Positions 24,662-34,172 are shown, counted from the first letter of the stretch. The stretch: 52,886 bases of DNA from an uncultured Lachnospiraceae bacterium (GCA_959022495.1 CAUEYX010000021.1:1-52886), one strand, 5' to 3'. Notes: generated from the sequence alone by a model not told the origin. Program-made: numbers and translations.

Positions 24662-25333
24662 TTATTCTGCCGCGCTTCTCACGGCACATACGAATTCCTT
24701 CATCTTCTTCCTGTCCTTCGATCCGTCCGTCTCAATTCCAGAGCTGACATCCACACCGTAAGGCTTCAGTTTCCTGACCGCGTCCCCCACATTGCCGGCA
24801 TTGAGGCCGCCCGCCAGGAAGTAAGGCCTGCGGATCTTCTTAAGCAGGCTCCAGTCAAAGGCTTCCCCGGTGCCCCCGCTCCCGGAATCCACCAGAACCA
24901 CATCCGCGCCGCTGCGCTGCGCCCGCTCCGCGTCCTGCCCGGACGCGATGGAAAACGCCTTGATAATCTCGGTCCGTTCACAGCCTCCCGGGCGCTGTCC
25001 CGGAACCTGGGTCTCCTCCAGCATCTGCCGCAGTTCCCGAATATATCTCTCATCCTCCCTGCCATGCAGCTGTACAAGGTCAATCACCCCCTGCCGCACC
25101 AGCCCGGCGATGATCCGCGGGTCCTCATCCACGAACACGCCCACGGCCTGGATCTCTTTATCCAGCATTCCTTTCAGTTCCAATGCCTTCTTGGGCGAAA
25201 CATATCTGCGGCTCTTTTGGGCAAAGACAAAGCCTGCATAATCCGGTCTCAGTTCATTGGCGGAACGGATGTCACAGGGACGGGACAGCCCGCACAGCTT
25301 GATCTTCGGAAGAGCTTCTCTTTTCTCTCTCAT
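24662..25333 (-). CDS. trpF: Phosphoribosylanthranilate isomerase
   Basis: Converts phosphoribosylanthranilate to CdRP. A TIM-barrel enzyme with the catalytic Cys in KIKLCGLSRPCDI (about residues 10-22), barrel strands DYAGFVFAQKSRRYVS and DLVQLHGRED, catalytic Asp in VVLVDSGSGGTG, and FLAGGLNAGNV near the C-terminus. The 223-residue length fits. The start overlaps the trpC stop by 4 nt. Confidence 0.95.
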   Translation of the reverse strand: MREKREALPKIKLCGLSRPCDIRSANELRPDYAGFVFAQKSRRYVSPKKALELKGMLDKEIQAVGVFVDEDPRIIAGLVRQGVIDLVQLHGREDERYIRELRQMLEETQVPGQRPGGCERTEIIKAFSIASGQDAERAQRSGADVVLVDSGSGGTGEAFDWSLLKKIRRPYFLAGGLNAGNVGDAVRKLKPYGVDVSSGIETDGSKDRKKMKEFVCAVRSAAE

Positions 25334-26133
25334 CTTCCTGCCTCTTTCTCTGCTTCTATCCCTCTCAGCTCCAGAAGTTTCGCCCTTTTATCCGGCGCCC
25401 TCATAAGAGTCTCACCGATCAGCACTGCATCCGCGCCGATCTCCCTCAGTCTGCTGACGTCTTCCGCGCTGCTCACACCACTCTCAGACACAAACAGGAC
25501 CTCCCTTGGGATCATCTGTCTCAGCCTCCGGCTGTTTTCCGTATCCACGGAAAAGTCTTTTAAATTCCGGTTGTTGACACCGATCACGCGGGCTCCCGCC
25601 CGCAATGCGGCCTCCACCTCCTGCGCGTCGTGAGCCTCTACAAGAGCCGACAGCCCCAGCTCATCACAGATCTGAAGATAATCCCGCACCTTTTCTTCAG
25701 AAAGGATCGCGCAGATCAAAAGCACAGCGGACGCGCCCAGAAGCTTTGCCTCATAGATCATATATTCATCTACCGTGAAATCTTTTCTCAGACAGGGTAC
25801 GGATAATTTCTCCGCGATCTCCTCCAGGTACGCGTCGCTGCCCAGGAACCACTCCGGCTCCGTCAGTACAGAGATGCAGTCCGCACCGGCATCCTCGTAT
25901 TCCCTGGCGATCTGAAGGTACGGAAACTGCGGCGCGATCAGCCCTTTGGAAGGGGACGCCTTTTTGCACTCGCAGATAAAAGCCATATCATTTCCTTTCA
26001 GCGCGTTTTCGAACGCGAAATCTCCTCTGTCCATGCGGAGCGCCTGCCGTCTGATCTTCTCCGGAGAGCGTCTCTCTTTCGCCGCCTCCACACGCCCGCG
26101 CGCATGGTCCGCCAGCTGGTCTAAGATCGTCAT
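25330..26133 (-). CDS. trpC: Indole-3-glycerol phosphate synthase
   Basis: Closes the indole ring from CdRP. Motifs: FICECKKASPSKGLI (catalytic Lys), SVLTEPEWFLGS, CLRKDFTVDEYMIYEAKLLG (second catalytic Lys), GVNNRNLKDFSVD and VSESGVSS. The 267-residue length is normal. It overlaps trpD and trpF by 4 nt on either side. Confidence 0.96.
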   Translation of the reverse strand: MTILDQLADHARGRVEAAKERRSPEKIRRQALRMDRGDFAFENALKGNDMAFICECKKASPSKGLIAPQFPYLQIAREYEDAGADCISVLTEPEWFLGSDAYLEEIAEKLSVPCLRKDFTVDEYMIYEAKLLGASAVLLICAILSEEKVRDYLQICDELGLSALVEAHDAQEVEAALRAGARVIGVNNRNLKDFSVDTENSRRLRQMIPREVLFVSESGVSSAEDVSRLREIGADAVLIGETLMRAPDKRAKLLELRGIEAEKEAGR

Positions 26134-27161
26134 GCTTCCACCTCCGGCCGGCAGCTGACTTCGATCAGCTTATTGAGCGTCTCCAGCGCCTTCCCTGAAT
26201 CAATCAGCTCAGCCGCCAGTTTCACACCGTCTGCCATGCTCTCTGCCTTCCCGCCGATATAGAGGGACGCTCCGGCATTCATAAGCACCGCGTTTCTCTT
26301 ATGGCCCCGCTCCCCTTCCAGGATGGAACGGGTAATCCTTGCATTTTCCTCCGGCGTGCCTCCCAGGAGGTCTGCTTTCGCGCAGCGCTCAAACCCAAAA
26401 TCCTCGGGAGTGATCACATAAGAGCGGATCCAGCCATCCCGGATCTCGCACACGGAAGTGGGGGCACTCATGGAGATCTCATCCAGTTTATCCTGTCCGT
26501 AGACCACCATGCCCCGCTTTACCCCCAGATCTGTCAGCACCTGTGCCAGGGGCTCGATCAGGTATCCGTCATACACACCCAGAAGCTGCATGGACGGTCT
26601 CCCCGGATTGGTAAGCGGGCCCAGGATGTTGAACACCGTACGGAACCCCAGCTCCTTTCGGATCGCTCCCACATATTTCATCGAAGTATGGTACTTCTGG
26701 GCGAAGAAAAAGCACATGCCCGCTTCGTTCAAAAGCTCAATACAGCGCGCGGGGCTCTGCTGGATATTGACCCCCAGAGCCTCCAGACAGTCCGCCGTCC
26801 CGCACTGGGAGGACGCTGCCCGGTTGCCGTGCTTTGCCACTTTCATTCCCCCGGCCGCGGCCACAAGGGCGGAAGTAGTGGATATATTAAAGCTGTGGGC
26901 ATTATCGCCGCCGGTGCCCACGATCTCAAAAAGCTCCATGTCTGTCTCCACTTTCGTGGCGTGGGCGCGCATCGCCGCCGCGCACCCGGAGATTTCATCC
27001 GTTGTCTCAGCCCTGGCGCTCTTCGTGGAGAGCGCGGACAGGAACGCCGCGTTCTGGGTGGGGCTGGTCTCCCCGCTCATGATTTCATTCATCACGGTAT
27101 ACGCTTCGTCATATGTCAGGTCTTCTTTGTTTACGATTTTTACGATTGCTTCCTTGATCAT
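26130..27161 (-). CDS. trpD: Anthranilate phosphoribosyltransferase
   Basis: Adds phosphoribose from PRPP to anthranilate. The glycine-rich PRPP loop VGTGGDNAHSFNIST, the KHGNRAASSQCGTADCLEALG stretch and GPLTNPGRPS identify it. The 343-residue length is normal. AAAGGAG precedes the ATG, only 3 nt after the trpG stop. Confidence 0.96.
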   Translation of the reverse strand: MIKEAIVKIVNKEDLTYDEAYTVMNEIMSGETSPTQNAAFLSALSTKSARAETTDEISGCAAAMRAHATKVETDMELFEIVGTGGDNAHSFNISTTSALVAAAGGMKVAKHGNRAASSQCGTADCLEALGVNIQQSPARCIELLNEAGMCFFFAQKYHTSMKYVGAIRKELGFRTVFNILGPLTNPGRPSMQLLGVYDGYLIEPLAQVLTDLGVKRGMVVYGQDKLDEISMSAPTSVCEIRDGWIRSYVITPEDFGFERCAKADLLGGTPEENARITRSILEGERGHKRNAVLMNAGASLYIGGKAESMADGVKLAAELIDSGKALETLNKLIEVSCRPEVEA

Positions 27162-27164
27162 GGC

Positions 27165-27734
27165 TTACATCTCCTTTATAAAATTTTTAAGCATCTGCTT
27201 TCCGTCCGGTGTCAGAATGGATTCCGGGTGAAACTGCACCCCGTATATGGGATATCTTTTGTGCTGTACGGCCATCACCTCTCCGTCGACAGCCACTGCC
27301 GTCACTTCCAGCTCCTCCGGCATGGAAGCAGTATCCGCCGCGAGAGAATGATACCGCGCCACCGGAGCTGTTTTTGGGATTCCGCGAAACAGCGGGCAGT
27401 CATTCTGAAACGTTACTTCCGACTGCCGCCCGTGCATCAGCTCTTTCGCGTAAGTAATCCGCGCGCCAAAAGCCGCGCACACGGCCTGATGCCCCAGGCA
27501 GACCCCAAGGATCGGGATTTCCTTTCCCAGCGACTTTACTGCCTCTATGATGATCCCGGCGTCCTCCGGCCTCCCCGGTCCGGGAGAGAGGATGATGCGG
27601 TCGGGCCGCAGCCGTAAGATCTCCTCTGCTGTCATCTCATCGTTACGTATCACCTTAATATCCGGATCAATCTCTCCGATCAGCTGATACAGGTTATAGG
27701 AAAAGCTGTCATAATTGTCAATCAATAATATCAT
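27165..27734 (-). CDS. trpG: Anthranilate synthase glutamine amidotransferase component
   Basis: Supplies ammonia from glutamine to TrpE. A class I amidotransferase with ILSPGPGRPEDAG (oxyanion strand), nucleophile Cys in PILGVCLGHQAV, and the His/Glu pair in YGVQFHPESIL. The 189-residue length means it is a stand-alone TrpG, not fused to TrpD. It overlaps the trpE stop by ATGA. Confidence 0.96.
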   Translation of the reverse strand: MILLIDNYDSFSYNLYQLIGEIDPDIKVIRNDEMTAEEILRLRPDRIILSPGPGRPEDAGIIIEAVKSLGKEIPILGVCLGHQAVCAAFGARITYAKELMHGRQSEVTFQNDCPLFRGIPKTAPVARYHSLAADTASMPEELEVTAVAVDGEVMAVQHKRYPIYGVQFHPESILTPDGKQMLKNFIKEM

Positions 27735-29212
27735 AAGCCTGCCTCCTCTGCCGCCTTCAGCGCGTCCATCACGGCTCCCGCTTTATTGATGCACTCCTGG
27801 TATTCTTTCTCCGGGACAGAGTCCGCCACGATTCCGGCTCCGCTGCGCACGAATACTCTGCCGTTCTTCTTATAAGCAATGCGGATGGCAATGCAGGTAT
27901 CCATATTCCCTGTAAAATCAATATATCCGATTGCCCCGCCGTAGATGCCTCTCTTATTGTCCTCCAATTCACCGATCAGCTGGCATGCCCGGATCTTCGG
28001 GGCCCCTGAGAGAGTCCCCGCCGGCAGGACCGCTTCCACAGCGTCCAGCGCGTCACAGTCCCTGCGGATCTCCCCGCGCACAGTGGAACCGATATGCATG
28101 ACATGGGAGAACCGTTCGATGGAGTGGAACTTCTCCACCTGCACTGTCCCGAAACGGCTGATTTTCCCCAGGTCGTTCCGCCCCAGATCCACCAGCATAT
28201 TGTGTTCGGCAAGCTCCTTTTCATCGGAGAGAAGTTCCTGCTCCAGCGCTCTGTCTTCCTCCTCCGTTTTCCCTCTCGGCCTTGTACCGGCCAGCGGAAA
28301 TGTATGAAGCACGCCGTCTTCCAGCTTCACCAGTGTCTCCGGCGATGCCCCTGCCACCTCCACGTCTGTGCCTGAGAAATAGAACATATACGGCGACGGG
28401 TTAATCGTCCGCAGCACCCGGTAAGTATTCAGAAGGCTGCCCTCAAAAGGCGCTGCCAGCCGGTTTGAGAGTACGATCTGGAAAATATCTCCCTCCCGGA
28501 TATGGTGTTTTGCCTGCTCCACCATGGAACAGAATTCCTGCTTCTCAAACAGCGGCCTGATCTCTCCGGTAAGGCGTCCTCCCGGCTCTTCTTTCTTCTC
28601 CCCGGTATAAAGGAGAGCGCGCATCTGCTTTAATGCCATGACTGCCCTGTTGTATTCGGTCTTAAGCGCCTGCCCATCGCCGGCTCCCAGAAGCATATTG
28701 GCGATAAGGATAATCTTCTGGCGGAAATGGTCAAAGGCGATCACCTTGTCAAACAGCATTAGGTCCACATCCTTAAATGCCTCGGTGTCCTCCGCCCGGG
28801 TCCGTACGGCGGGTTCGCTGTATCCCAGGTAATCATAAGAAAAGTAACCCACAAGCCCTCCGGTAAAAGAAGGAAGATAAGGGAAACGGGGGCTTTTATG
28901 GTCCTTTAGTATCTGCCGGAGATACGCGGATGGATTGTCTGTCTTAAGCCTCACGCCGCCCGCGTTCATTTCCCCGTCCATGCAGGTAATCTCCATCTTC
29001 GGGTCATAACCCAGGAATGTATATCGTCCCCATTTTTCATCCGCCTGCGCGGACTCCAGCATATAACAGTGTGTGGATACATTCTTAAGAATCTTCATCG
29101 CTTCAATGGGTGTACAGATATCAGAAAGAATCTCACAGCTGACCGGGACAACCTGATATTCCCCTGTCCCCGCGATCTCTCTGACGTCTTCGAATGTGGG
29201 TAAAATTTTCAT
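27731..29212 (-). CDS. trpE: Anthranilate synthase component I
   Basis: Converts chorismate to anthranilate. The chorismate-binding domain shows FQIVLSNRLAAPFEGS, NPSPYMFYFSG, the TFPLAGTRPRGK motif and DLGRNDLGKISRFGTVQVE. The N-terminal domain contains LESAQADEKWGRYTFLGYDP, near the L-E-S feedback site for tryptophan. The ATG at 29212 is chosen because AAAGGAGG lies 8 nt upstream; frame-extending ATGs at 29248 and 29239 would sit on or before that site. The 493-residue length is normal. First gene of the operon. Confidence 0.95.
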   Translation of the reverse strand: MKILPTFEDVREIAGTGEYQVVPVSCEILSDICTPIEAMKILKNVSTHCYMLESAQADEKWGRYTFLGYDPKMEITCMDGEMNAGGVRLKTDNPSAYLRQILKDHKSPRFPYLPSFTGGLVGYFSYDYLGYSEPAVRTRAEDTEAFKDVDLMLFDKVIAFDHFRQKIILIANMLLGAGDGQALKTEYNRAVMALKQMRALLYTGEKKEEPGGRLTGEIRPLFEKQEFCSMVEQAKHHIREGDIFQIVLSNRLAAPFEGSLLNTYRVLRTINPSPYMFYFSGTDVEVAGASPETLVKLEDGVLHTFPLAGTRPRGKTEEEDRALEQELLSDEKELAEHNMLVDLGRNDLGKISRFGTVQVEKFHSIERFSHVMHIGSTVRGEIRRDCDALDAVEAVLPAGTLSGAPKIRACQLIGELEDNKRGIYGGAIGYIDFTGNMDTCIAIRIAYKKNGRVFVRSGAGIVADSVPEKEYQECINKAGAVMDALKAAEEAGL

Positions 29213-29349
29213 CGCTTCTGCCTCCTTTGATTTCGCCATCCCATTCATCAGATGACTCGGTTTTCTTTTTTCTATTATCCGTCAGATGATTCAGGAAGGG
29301 CGTCCGCCCTATGCCGGCAGATTACTGCCCTGGCTGCCGCATGGCTTAC

Positions 29350-29682
29350 TTGTAAAACAAAAATCGCCCCTGACAGACTTTTTACTTCTGTCAAGGACGA
29401 ATCATACAAATCGATTATAATCCGCGGTGCCACCTCAATTTCACAGGAGATCCCGTGCGCTCAGCAGGATACCATCATATCCCCGGCAATTAACGTATGC
29501 CCTCACGTCGCAGAATACTCTGCGGGAACCGATTTCCCACATTTGACTGCGCCCTCAGCGGTCCATTTGACGACTTGTTTCTCACCCGGTTCTCAGCATC
29601 CCGGACTCTCTGTAAAGGCATAACCGCCGTTATCTCCGCTTCATCAGTTTAGCGTATTAACTTGTGCTCTACGATACCACGG
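29350..29682 (-). promoter_or_regulatory. T-box leader controlling trpEGDCFBA
   Basis: The minus strand carries the T-box core AGGTGGCACCGCGG (29422-29435), which pairs with uncharged tRNA, and downstream a terminator hairpin of 10 bp (29367-29397, CCTTGACAGA/TCTGTCAGGG) followed by ATTTTTGTTTT. Upstream is a long Stem I-like region with GAGAGTCCGGG...TGCTGAGA. A TGG in CAAATGGACC (29563-29565) is a plausible Trp specifier codon. When tRNA-Trp is uncharged, the antiterminator should form and the operon be transcribed. Confidence 0.9.
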
Positions 29683-29699
29683 TCTGATTTTGTTGTCAA
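29671..29699 (-). promoter_or_regulatory. Promoter of the trp leader
   Basis: TTGACA (29694-29699), a 17-nt spacer and TATCGT (29671-29676) on the minus strand. It begins only about 7 bp after the stop of the upstream ABC transporter gene, with no terminator between, so read-through transcripts would also enter the T-box. Confidence 0.7.
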
Positions 29700-29705
29700 T
29701 ACTTT

Positions 29706-31478
29706 TTAGGATTTTCTTCCGTTATCCATCTTATAAACCAGATCCGCCACGTTCATCGTGGACTTTCTGTGGGATACCAGCAGTACCGTCTTATCCCCTC
29801 TTCCTTCTTTCAGTGACTTCAGGATGATCCCCTCGTTCAGCGAGTCCAGGCTGCTAGTTGGTTCATCCAGCAGAATAAAAGGCCCGTCGTGCAGGAAGGC
29901 GCGGGCAATCCCGATTCTCTGCCGCTCTCCTCCTGAGAGGGTGTCTCCCAGCTCTCCCACCTCTGTATCGTACCCCTGTGGGAGACGGATGATGAATTCA
30001 TGGATGGATGCCTTTTTCGCGGCTTCCATGATCTCCTCCCTGGAAGCCCCGGGCCTGCCCACGGCGATATTGCTGGCAATCGAATCATGGAACAGGCAGG
30101 TTTCCTGGGTTACATAGGATTCCATATTCCTTAAATCCGATGTATTGATCTCCTTTACATCTCTGCCTGCAATGGTGACCCGACCGCTGTCCGCGTCCCA
30201 GAACCGCATGAAAAGCTTCAGCAGGGTGGACTTCCCGGAACCGCTCGCCCCGTGAATGCCGATGATCTTCCCCTTTGGCACATCCATAGAATAATCCTTA
30301 AGAATCTGTTCCTCCTCGTAAGCAAAATCTACATGCTCTGCCGCGGCTCCCTCAAATACAGCCGCCGCTTTCCCTGTGGTCTCTTTCACCTCAGGTTCCT
30401 CCTCCAGAAGAGCGAGCACCCTCTCCCCGCTGGCAAGCGTCTGGTTCAGATTATTGGACAGGCTGGCAAGCGCGGTAACCGGTCCGAATGAGCCCATCAT
30501 GGCAATCGTGGCCGTGAGCATCCCGGCCATGCTTACCTGCCCGGCCTCCTTCAGCGCGATCATCAGAAACAGCATGGCAAAGGAGAAAAGGAGAATCACG
30601 AAATTCGTCACTGAGCGCTGGGATGCCTCCAGCCGGTTCAGCTCCTTCTGAGCCGCCCCCAGTTTATCTGAGCGTTCCATCATCTCCATCCGCCGGTTTC
30701 TGCCCTGTCCATACTGAATGATCTCGTCCAGGCCCCTGAGCGAATCCAGGATAAAGCTGTTCAGACTGCCGAATTCCGTGCGGAACTCCATGCCTTTCGC
30801 TCCCCCTCTGCGCCCGAAATACAGTGGGATCACCACACCCACCAGAACGTAGCCCGCCAGGGCCAGGACCGCCCCGGCCGCCGAAAACCGGCCAATGAAA
30901 AGGATCATCACAAGGGAGGTCAGCACAGCGATGGCTGCCGGCGAAATCGTATGGGCATAAAACACTTCCAGAAGCTCAACATCCGAAGTAATAACAGCGA
31001 TCAGGCTTCCTCTTCCGCGCCCTTCCAGTTTCGCAGGACACAGCCTCCGAAGGGCGGCGAATACCTTGTGCCGGATCACGGCGAGCAGTTTGAACGCAAT
31101 AAAATGATTGCAGTACTGCTCCCCATAGTGCAGGACACCCCGCATGACCGCCATCACAGCCAGCGCTGCGGACAGGCCGCCCAGCGATATCTCCGCCAAA
31201 ACGCCGGCGTTCTCCGCGGTCAGAGTATACCCCAGAGCGTCTCCCGCCGTCCCCAGGATCATCTGTATCAGCCCGAATCCCGCCAGGATCGTAAGGAAGA
31301 TCGCGCACAGAGCGCCAATCGTTCCGAGAATAATGGCAAGGGCCATAACCGGGAGAAGGGGCTTTACAAGTCCGATCAGCCGCCCCATAATGCGGATGCC
31401 GCTTCTCCTGTTCACAGTGCCCTCATCCGCCTGCTCCTGTGCCCTGCTTTTTCCTGCCATACTTTGGTCCGCGCTCAT
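29706..31478 (-). CDS. ABC transporter permease/ATPase half, CydC-like
   Basis: A 590-residue half-transporter with six membrane helices (about 35-320) fused to an ATPase domain. Walker A is GIHGASGSGKSTLLKLF, the signature LSGGERQRIGIARAF and Walker B FILLDEPTSSLDS. The GVLHYGEQYCNHFIAFKLL stretch resembles the CydC subgroup. It overlaps its partner by ATGA and forms a heterodimer with it. Exporter-fold ABC proteins include thiol exporters (CydDC) and siderophore importers (YbtPQ, IrtAB). The neighbours here (YgbA-like, YbaN-like, iron-box-like promoter) make a metal or nitrosative-stress role worth considering, but the substrate is unknown. Confidence 0.85.
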   Translation of the reverse strand: MSADQSMAGKSRAQEQADEGTVNRRSGIRIMGRLIGLVKPLLPVMALAIILGTIGALCAIFLTILAGFGLIQMILGTAGDALGYTLTAENAGVLAEISLGGLSAALAVMAVMRGVLHYGEQYCNHFIAFKLLAVIRHKVFAALRRLCPAKLEGRGRGSLIAVITSDVELLEVFYAHTISPAAIAVLTSLVMILFIGRFSAAGAVLALAGYVLVGVVIPLYFGRRGGAKGMEFRTEFGSLNSFILDSLRGLDEIIQYGQGRNRRMEMMERSDKLGAAQKELNRLEASQRSVTNFVILLFSFAMLFLMIALKEAGQVSMAGMLTATIAMMGSFGPVTALASLSNNLNQTLASGERVLALLEEEPEVKETTGKAAAVFEGAAAEHVDFAYEEEQILKDYSMDVPKGKIIGIHGASGSGKSTLLKLFMRFWDADSGRVTIAGRDVKEINTSDLRNMESYVTQETCLFHDSIASNIAVGRPGASREEIMEAAKKASIHEFIIRLPQGYDTEVGELGDTLSGGERQRIGIARAFLHDGPFILLDEPTSSLDSLNEGIILKSLKEGRGDKTVLLVSHRKSTMNVADLVYKMDNGRKS

Positions 31479-33241
31479 ACTGCCGCCTCCTTTCCGTACT
31501 GTTCCAGTTCCATCTGGGATCGGTAGAGTTTCGCATATTCCCCGTCCAGGGCCATCAGCGCTTCCTGTGTCCCGGCCTCCTGCGCCTGTCCGTCTTTGAA
31601 CAGATAGATTCGGTCTGAATTCACTACATTGGCAAGACGGTGGGAAATGAGGATCACGGTCTTCGTCTCTGCCAGGGAGTGAATCGCCGACATAATCATC
31701 TCTTCACTCTCCGCGTCGATATTGGAGGCAGCCTCATCAAAGATATACACCGGGGTGTCATGCAGAAGCGCCCGCGCAATGGCCAGACGCTGGCACTGTC
31801 CCCCTGAGAAATTGCTGCCTCTCTCCGCGACCGGCGTGGCAAGCCCTTTCTGCGCCTTTAAAAATCCCCAGAGATTCACTTTCTCAAGCGCTTCCCGCAT
31901 CTCTTCTTCTGACGCGTCCGGTTTCCCCATGCGCAGATTATCTTCCACGGTCCCTTTAAACAGATAACTGTTGTGGCTGACCAGCGTGATATGTTCCATC
32001 AGGTTACCTTCACTGATATGCGAAAGCTCCTTTCCCTGTACGGTCACGCTCCCTGTATATCCCTTATTCCTTCCCATAAGGACCGCCGCCGTGGTGCTCT
32101 TGCCGCAGCCGGAAGTCCCCACAATAGACGTAAAGCTGCCCGCCGGGAATTCCAGGTCAATCCCTCTTAAAATCTCCCGGTTCTCATCATAGGAGAAGCG
32201 GACCTTGTGGAAAAATATATCCATCTTCCCGCCCTTCAGCTCTCCGGCGCCCGTGTTTTCATCCCCTGGATTTCCGGCGGCTTCCGCAGGTTCCGGCAGA
32301 TCCAAAAGCGCGAAGATCTTATCACTTGCCGCCATGCCGTTCATGGCAATGTGGAAGAAAGAGCCCAGAAGGCGCAGTGGAATAAAAAATTCGGATGCAA
32401 GAAGGATCAGCATAAGCGCCCCGCGCAGGCCCACCTGTCCCTTCATGAACTCCGAGAGGGTAACGATCATCCCCGCTGCCGCCCCGCCGTAAGCAATGAT
32501 ATCCATTACGCTTGTGGAATTGAGCTGCATAGTCAGCACCTTCATGGTAATGCGGCGGAACCGCTGGGATTCCTGATCCATCTCCTCTGCTTTCTTCTCA
32601 TCCGCGCGGTAGATCTTTAAGGTAGTCAGCCCCTGCAGGTTCTCAAGGAAGCTGTCTCCCAGCTCTGTATAGATCCCCCAGTATTTATTCAGGAGCCTTT
32701 TGGCGAACTTCTGCACCGCCACAATGGACACCGGAATCAAGGGCACACAGACCAGCAGGACAAGGGCCGCCTTCCAGCTCACAAAGGAAAGCACCGCGAA
32801 CAAGGTCAGCGGAGCCAGCAGGCTGTAGAAGAGCTGGGCGAGATATCTGCCGAAATAAGTTTCCAGCTGTTCCACACCCTCCGCGGCCATCTGGACGACC
32901 TCTGATGTTGCCGCCTTCTCCCTGTATGACGCCCCCAGCCGAAGCAGTTTCTCATAGATCTTATCTCTTAGAATCCGCTTCACATCCACACTCGCCCGAT
33001 AAGACGCGTAAGACGCCCTGCGGTCACAGAAAAAACGCAGAACCATAGCAGCCGCCGTGATCCCGCCGTAGGATGCCGCCTGCTGAAGGGATACCTCCCC
33101 AAAGAACGCCAGTTCCAGCAGTGCCGCGGCGCAGTAAATCATCACAATCTGGCAGAGCAGGGCGCCCCACTGCCATGCCGCCTGATAAATAATATATTTC
33201 TTCGCGTGGGATAAAAGCCCCACCAGTCTTGTTTTAATCAT
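31475..33241 (-). CDS. ABC transporter permease/ATPase half, CydD-like
   Basis: Partner of the preceding half-transporter, about 588 residues. Six membrane helices are followed by an ATPase with Walker A GTSGCGKSTTAAVL, a modified signature FSGGQCQRLAIARAL and Walker B PVYIFDEAASNIDA, in which the usual Pro after DE is Ala. The ATG at 33241 is preferred to one 42 bp upstream because it overlaps the YgbA-like stop as ATGA and follows GGAAGGGG. Its substrate is unknown. Confidence 0.85.
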   Translation of the reverse strand: MIKTRLVGLLSHAKKYIIYQAAWQWGALLCQIVMIYCAAALLELAFFGEVSLQQAASYGGITAAAMVLRFFCDRRASYASYRASVDVKRILRDKIYEKLLRLGASYREKAATSEVVQMAAEGVEQLETYFGRYLAQLFYSLLAPLTLFAVLSFVSWKAALVLLVCVPLIPVSIVAVQKFAKRLLNKYWGIYTELGDSFLENLQGLTTLKIYRADEKKAEEMDQESQRFRRITMKVLTMQLNSTSVMDIIAYGGAAAGMIVTLSEFMKGQVGLRGALMLILLASEFFIPLRLLGSFFHIAMNGMAASDKIFALLDLPEPAEAAGNPGDENTGAGELKGGKMDIFFHKVRFSYDENREILRGIDLEFPAGSFTSIVGTSGCGKSTTAAVLMGRNKGYTGSVTVQGKELSHISEGNLMEHITLVSHNSYLFKGTVEDNLRMGKPDASEEEMREALEKVNLWGFLKAQKGLATPVAERGSNFSGGQCQRLAIARALLHDTPVYIFDEAASNIDAESEEMIMSAIHSLAETKTVILISHRLANVVNSDRIYLFKDGQAQEAGTQEALMALDGEYAKLYRSQMELEQYGKEAAV

Positions 33242-33603
33242 AGCACCCCTTCCTTCTGCGTCTTCTTTTCGCGCAGGCTGCACACCAGATGCCAGACAGC
33301 GGACACGGGATGGTACAGCAGCATCCGAGGCCCTGAGAATCTCATCACCTGCCGGATCTTCTCCCGCATTTCAGGCTTATAACAGTGTACCCTGCAGTTG
33401 CTGCAGAAGGTTTTCTGTTCCATAAACGGGCACTTCTCACTGCGCGCCCTGGCATACTCTGAAAGCTGCTGACAGGCAGGGCACATCCGCCCGGCCTTTT
33501 TGTCATATCCTTCATGGTTTTTCCGGCAGTACAGGCGGATCATCTCCTCCACCACGCGCTGCTCTTTCTTCCGCTTTCTCTCAGTCTTGTCTGTTGTCTT
33601 CAT
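33238..33603 (-). CDS. YgbA-like protein (nitrous oxide-stimulated promoter family)
   Basis: A 121-residue Cys-rich cytoplasmic protein. Family features are RMCPACQQLSEYARARSEKC, then CPF...FCSNCRVHCYKPEMREK, and the closing MRFSGPRMLLYHPVSAVWHL. Members in enterobacteria (YgbA) are linked to nitrosative stress; the biochemical role is unsettled. The ATG at 33603 has AGGGAG at good spacing, while the frame continues upstream without one. It is translationally coupled to the ABC pair. Confidence 0.85.
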   Translation of the reverse strand: MKTTDKTERKRKKEQRVVEEMIRLYCRKNHEGYDKKAGRMCPACQQLSEYARARSEKCPFMEQKTFCSNCRVHCYKPEMREKIRQVMRFSGPRMLLYHPVSAVWHLVCSLREKKTQKEGVL

Positions 33604-33628
33604 CCTCCCACTCCCTCTGCTTTCCTTA

Positions 33629-34048
33629 TTACTGCCCCTCTGTCTCAGGCACAAGGTTCCGTCCCGCAGGCACGGTCCGGATCTTTGTGAAGAAGTAGAC
33701 ATATTTAAAAATAATTAAAAATACAATGAAGGCTCTCCCGTATACATTCGACATGGCCAGGAACGCGAGGAGCAGCATGCAGGATGCCGGAATCAAAAGG
33801 CTGAATTTTGTCTTCAGGGTCATGGACCTGTTCTTTACAAAACTTTCCAGATGCCGCTTATATAATTTCGTCCCTGTGAACCAATTGTGGAACCGCACGG
33901 AGCCTTTTGCCAGGCAGAAGGATGCCAGCAGTAAAAAGGGCGTGGTTGGAAGTACCGGCAGAACGACCCCCACAGCTCCGATTCCCATGGCCAGAAATCC
34001 CAAAACCAGCCATACAAAACGCAGCGGATTCTTTTTCCGATTTTTCAT
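33629..34048 (-). CDS. YbaN-like (DUF454) membrane protein
   Basis: A 139-residue small membrane protein with three or four hydrophobic helices. The segment LGFLAMGIGAVGVVLPVLPT then TPFLLLASFCLAKGS is the DUF454 signature, followed by RFHNWFTGTKLYKRHLESF. The ATG at 34048 follows AAAGGAAA; a frame-open extension to 34201 runs through the promoter and is rejected. It is the first gene of the YbaN-YgbA-ABC operon. The DUF454 family has no established activity. Confidence 0.85.
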   Translation of the reverse strand: MKNRKKNPLRFVWLVLGFLAMGIGAVGVVLPVLPTTPFLLLASFCLAKGSVRFHNWFTGTKLYKRHLESFVKNRSMTLKTKFSLLIPASCMLLLAFLAMSNVYGRAFIVFLIIFKYVYFFTKIRTVPAGRNLVPETEGQ

Positions 34049-34136
34049 AATTGATTTCCTTTCTTTGAACAACGACTGCATGTGTCCCGGGAAACTCTGT
34101 ACACTGCACGCTCTCCCGCAAGTGTCAGCATTAAAA

Positions 34137-34167
34137 TACAGGTTAGCAAAAACTAACCCACCTGTAT
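34137..34167 (-). promoter_or_regulatory. Nested dyad at the start of the YbaN operon transcript
   Basis: GGTTAG-CAAAAA-CTAACC (34141-34158) is a perfect 6-6-6 dyad flanked by a second TACAG/CTGTA pairing. It lies just downstream of the predicted transcription start, where a repressor could bind. The half-site TTAG/CTAA is reminiscent of DtxR/IdeR-type metal repressor sites, but the spacing differs. Confidence 0.45.
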
Positions 34168-34172
34168 AAACT

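Noticed and set aside
26301..27617. 438-codon plus-strand frame opposite trpD/trpG
   Set aside because: Antisense to two certain genes, with no family features.
29706..33241. A firm cydDC assignment (cytochrome bd assembly)
   Set aside because: Sequence resemblance is general and there is no cydAB in the window; the neighbours suggest another role, so no gene symbol is given.
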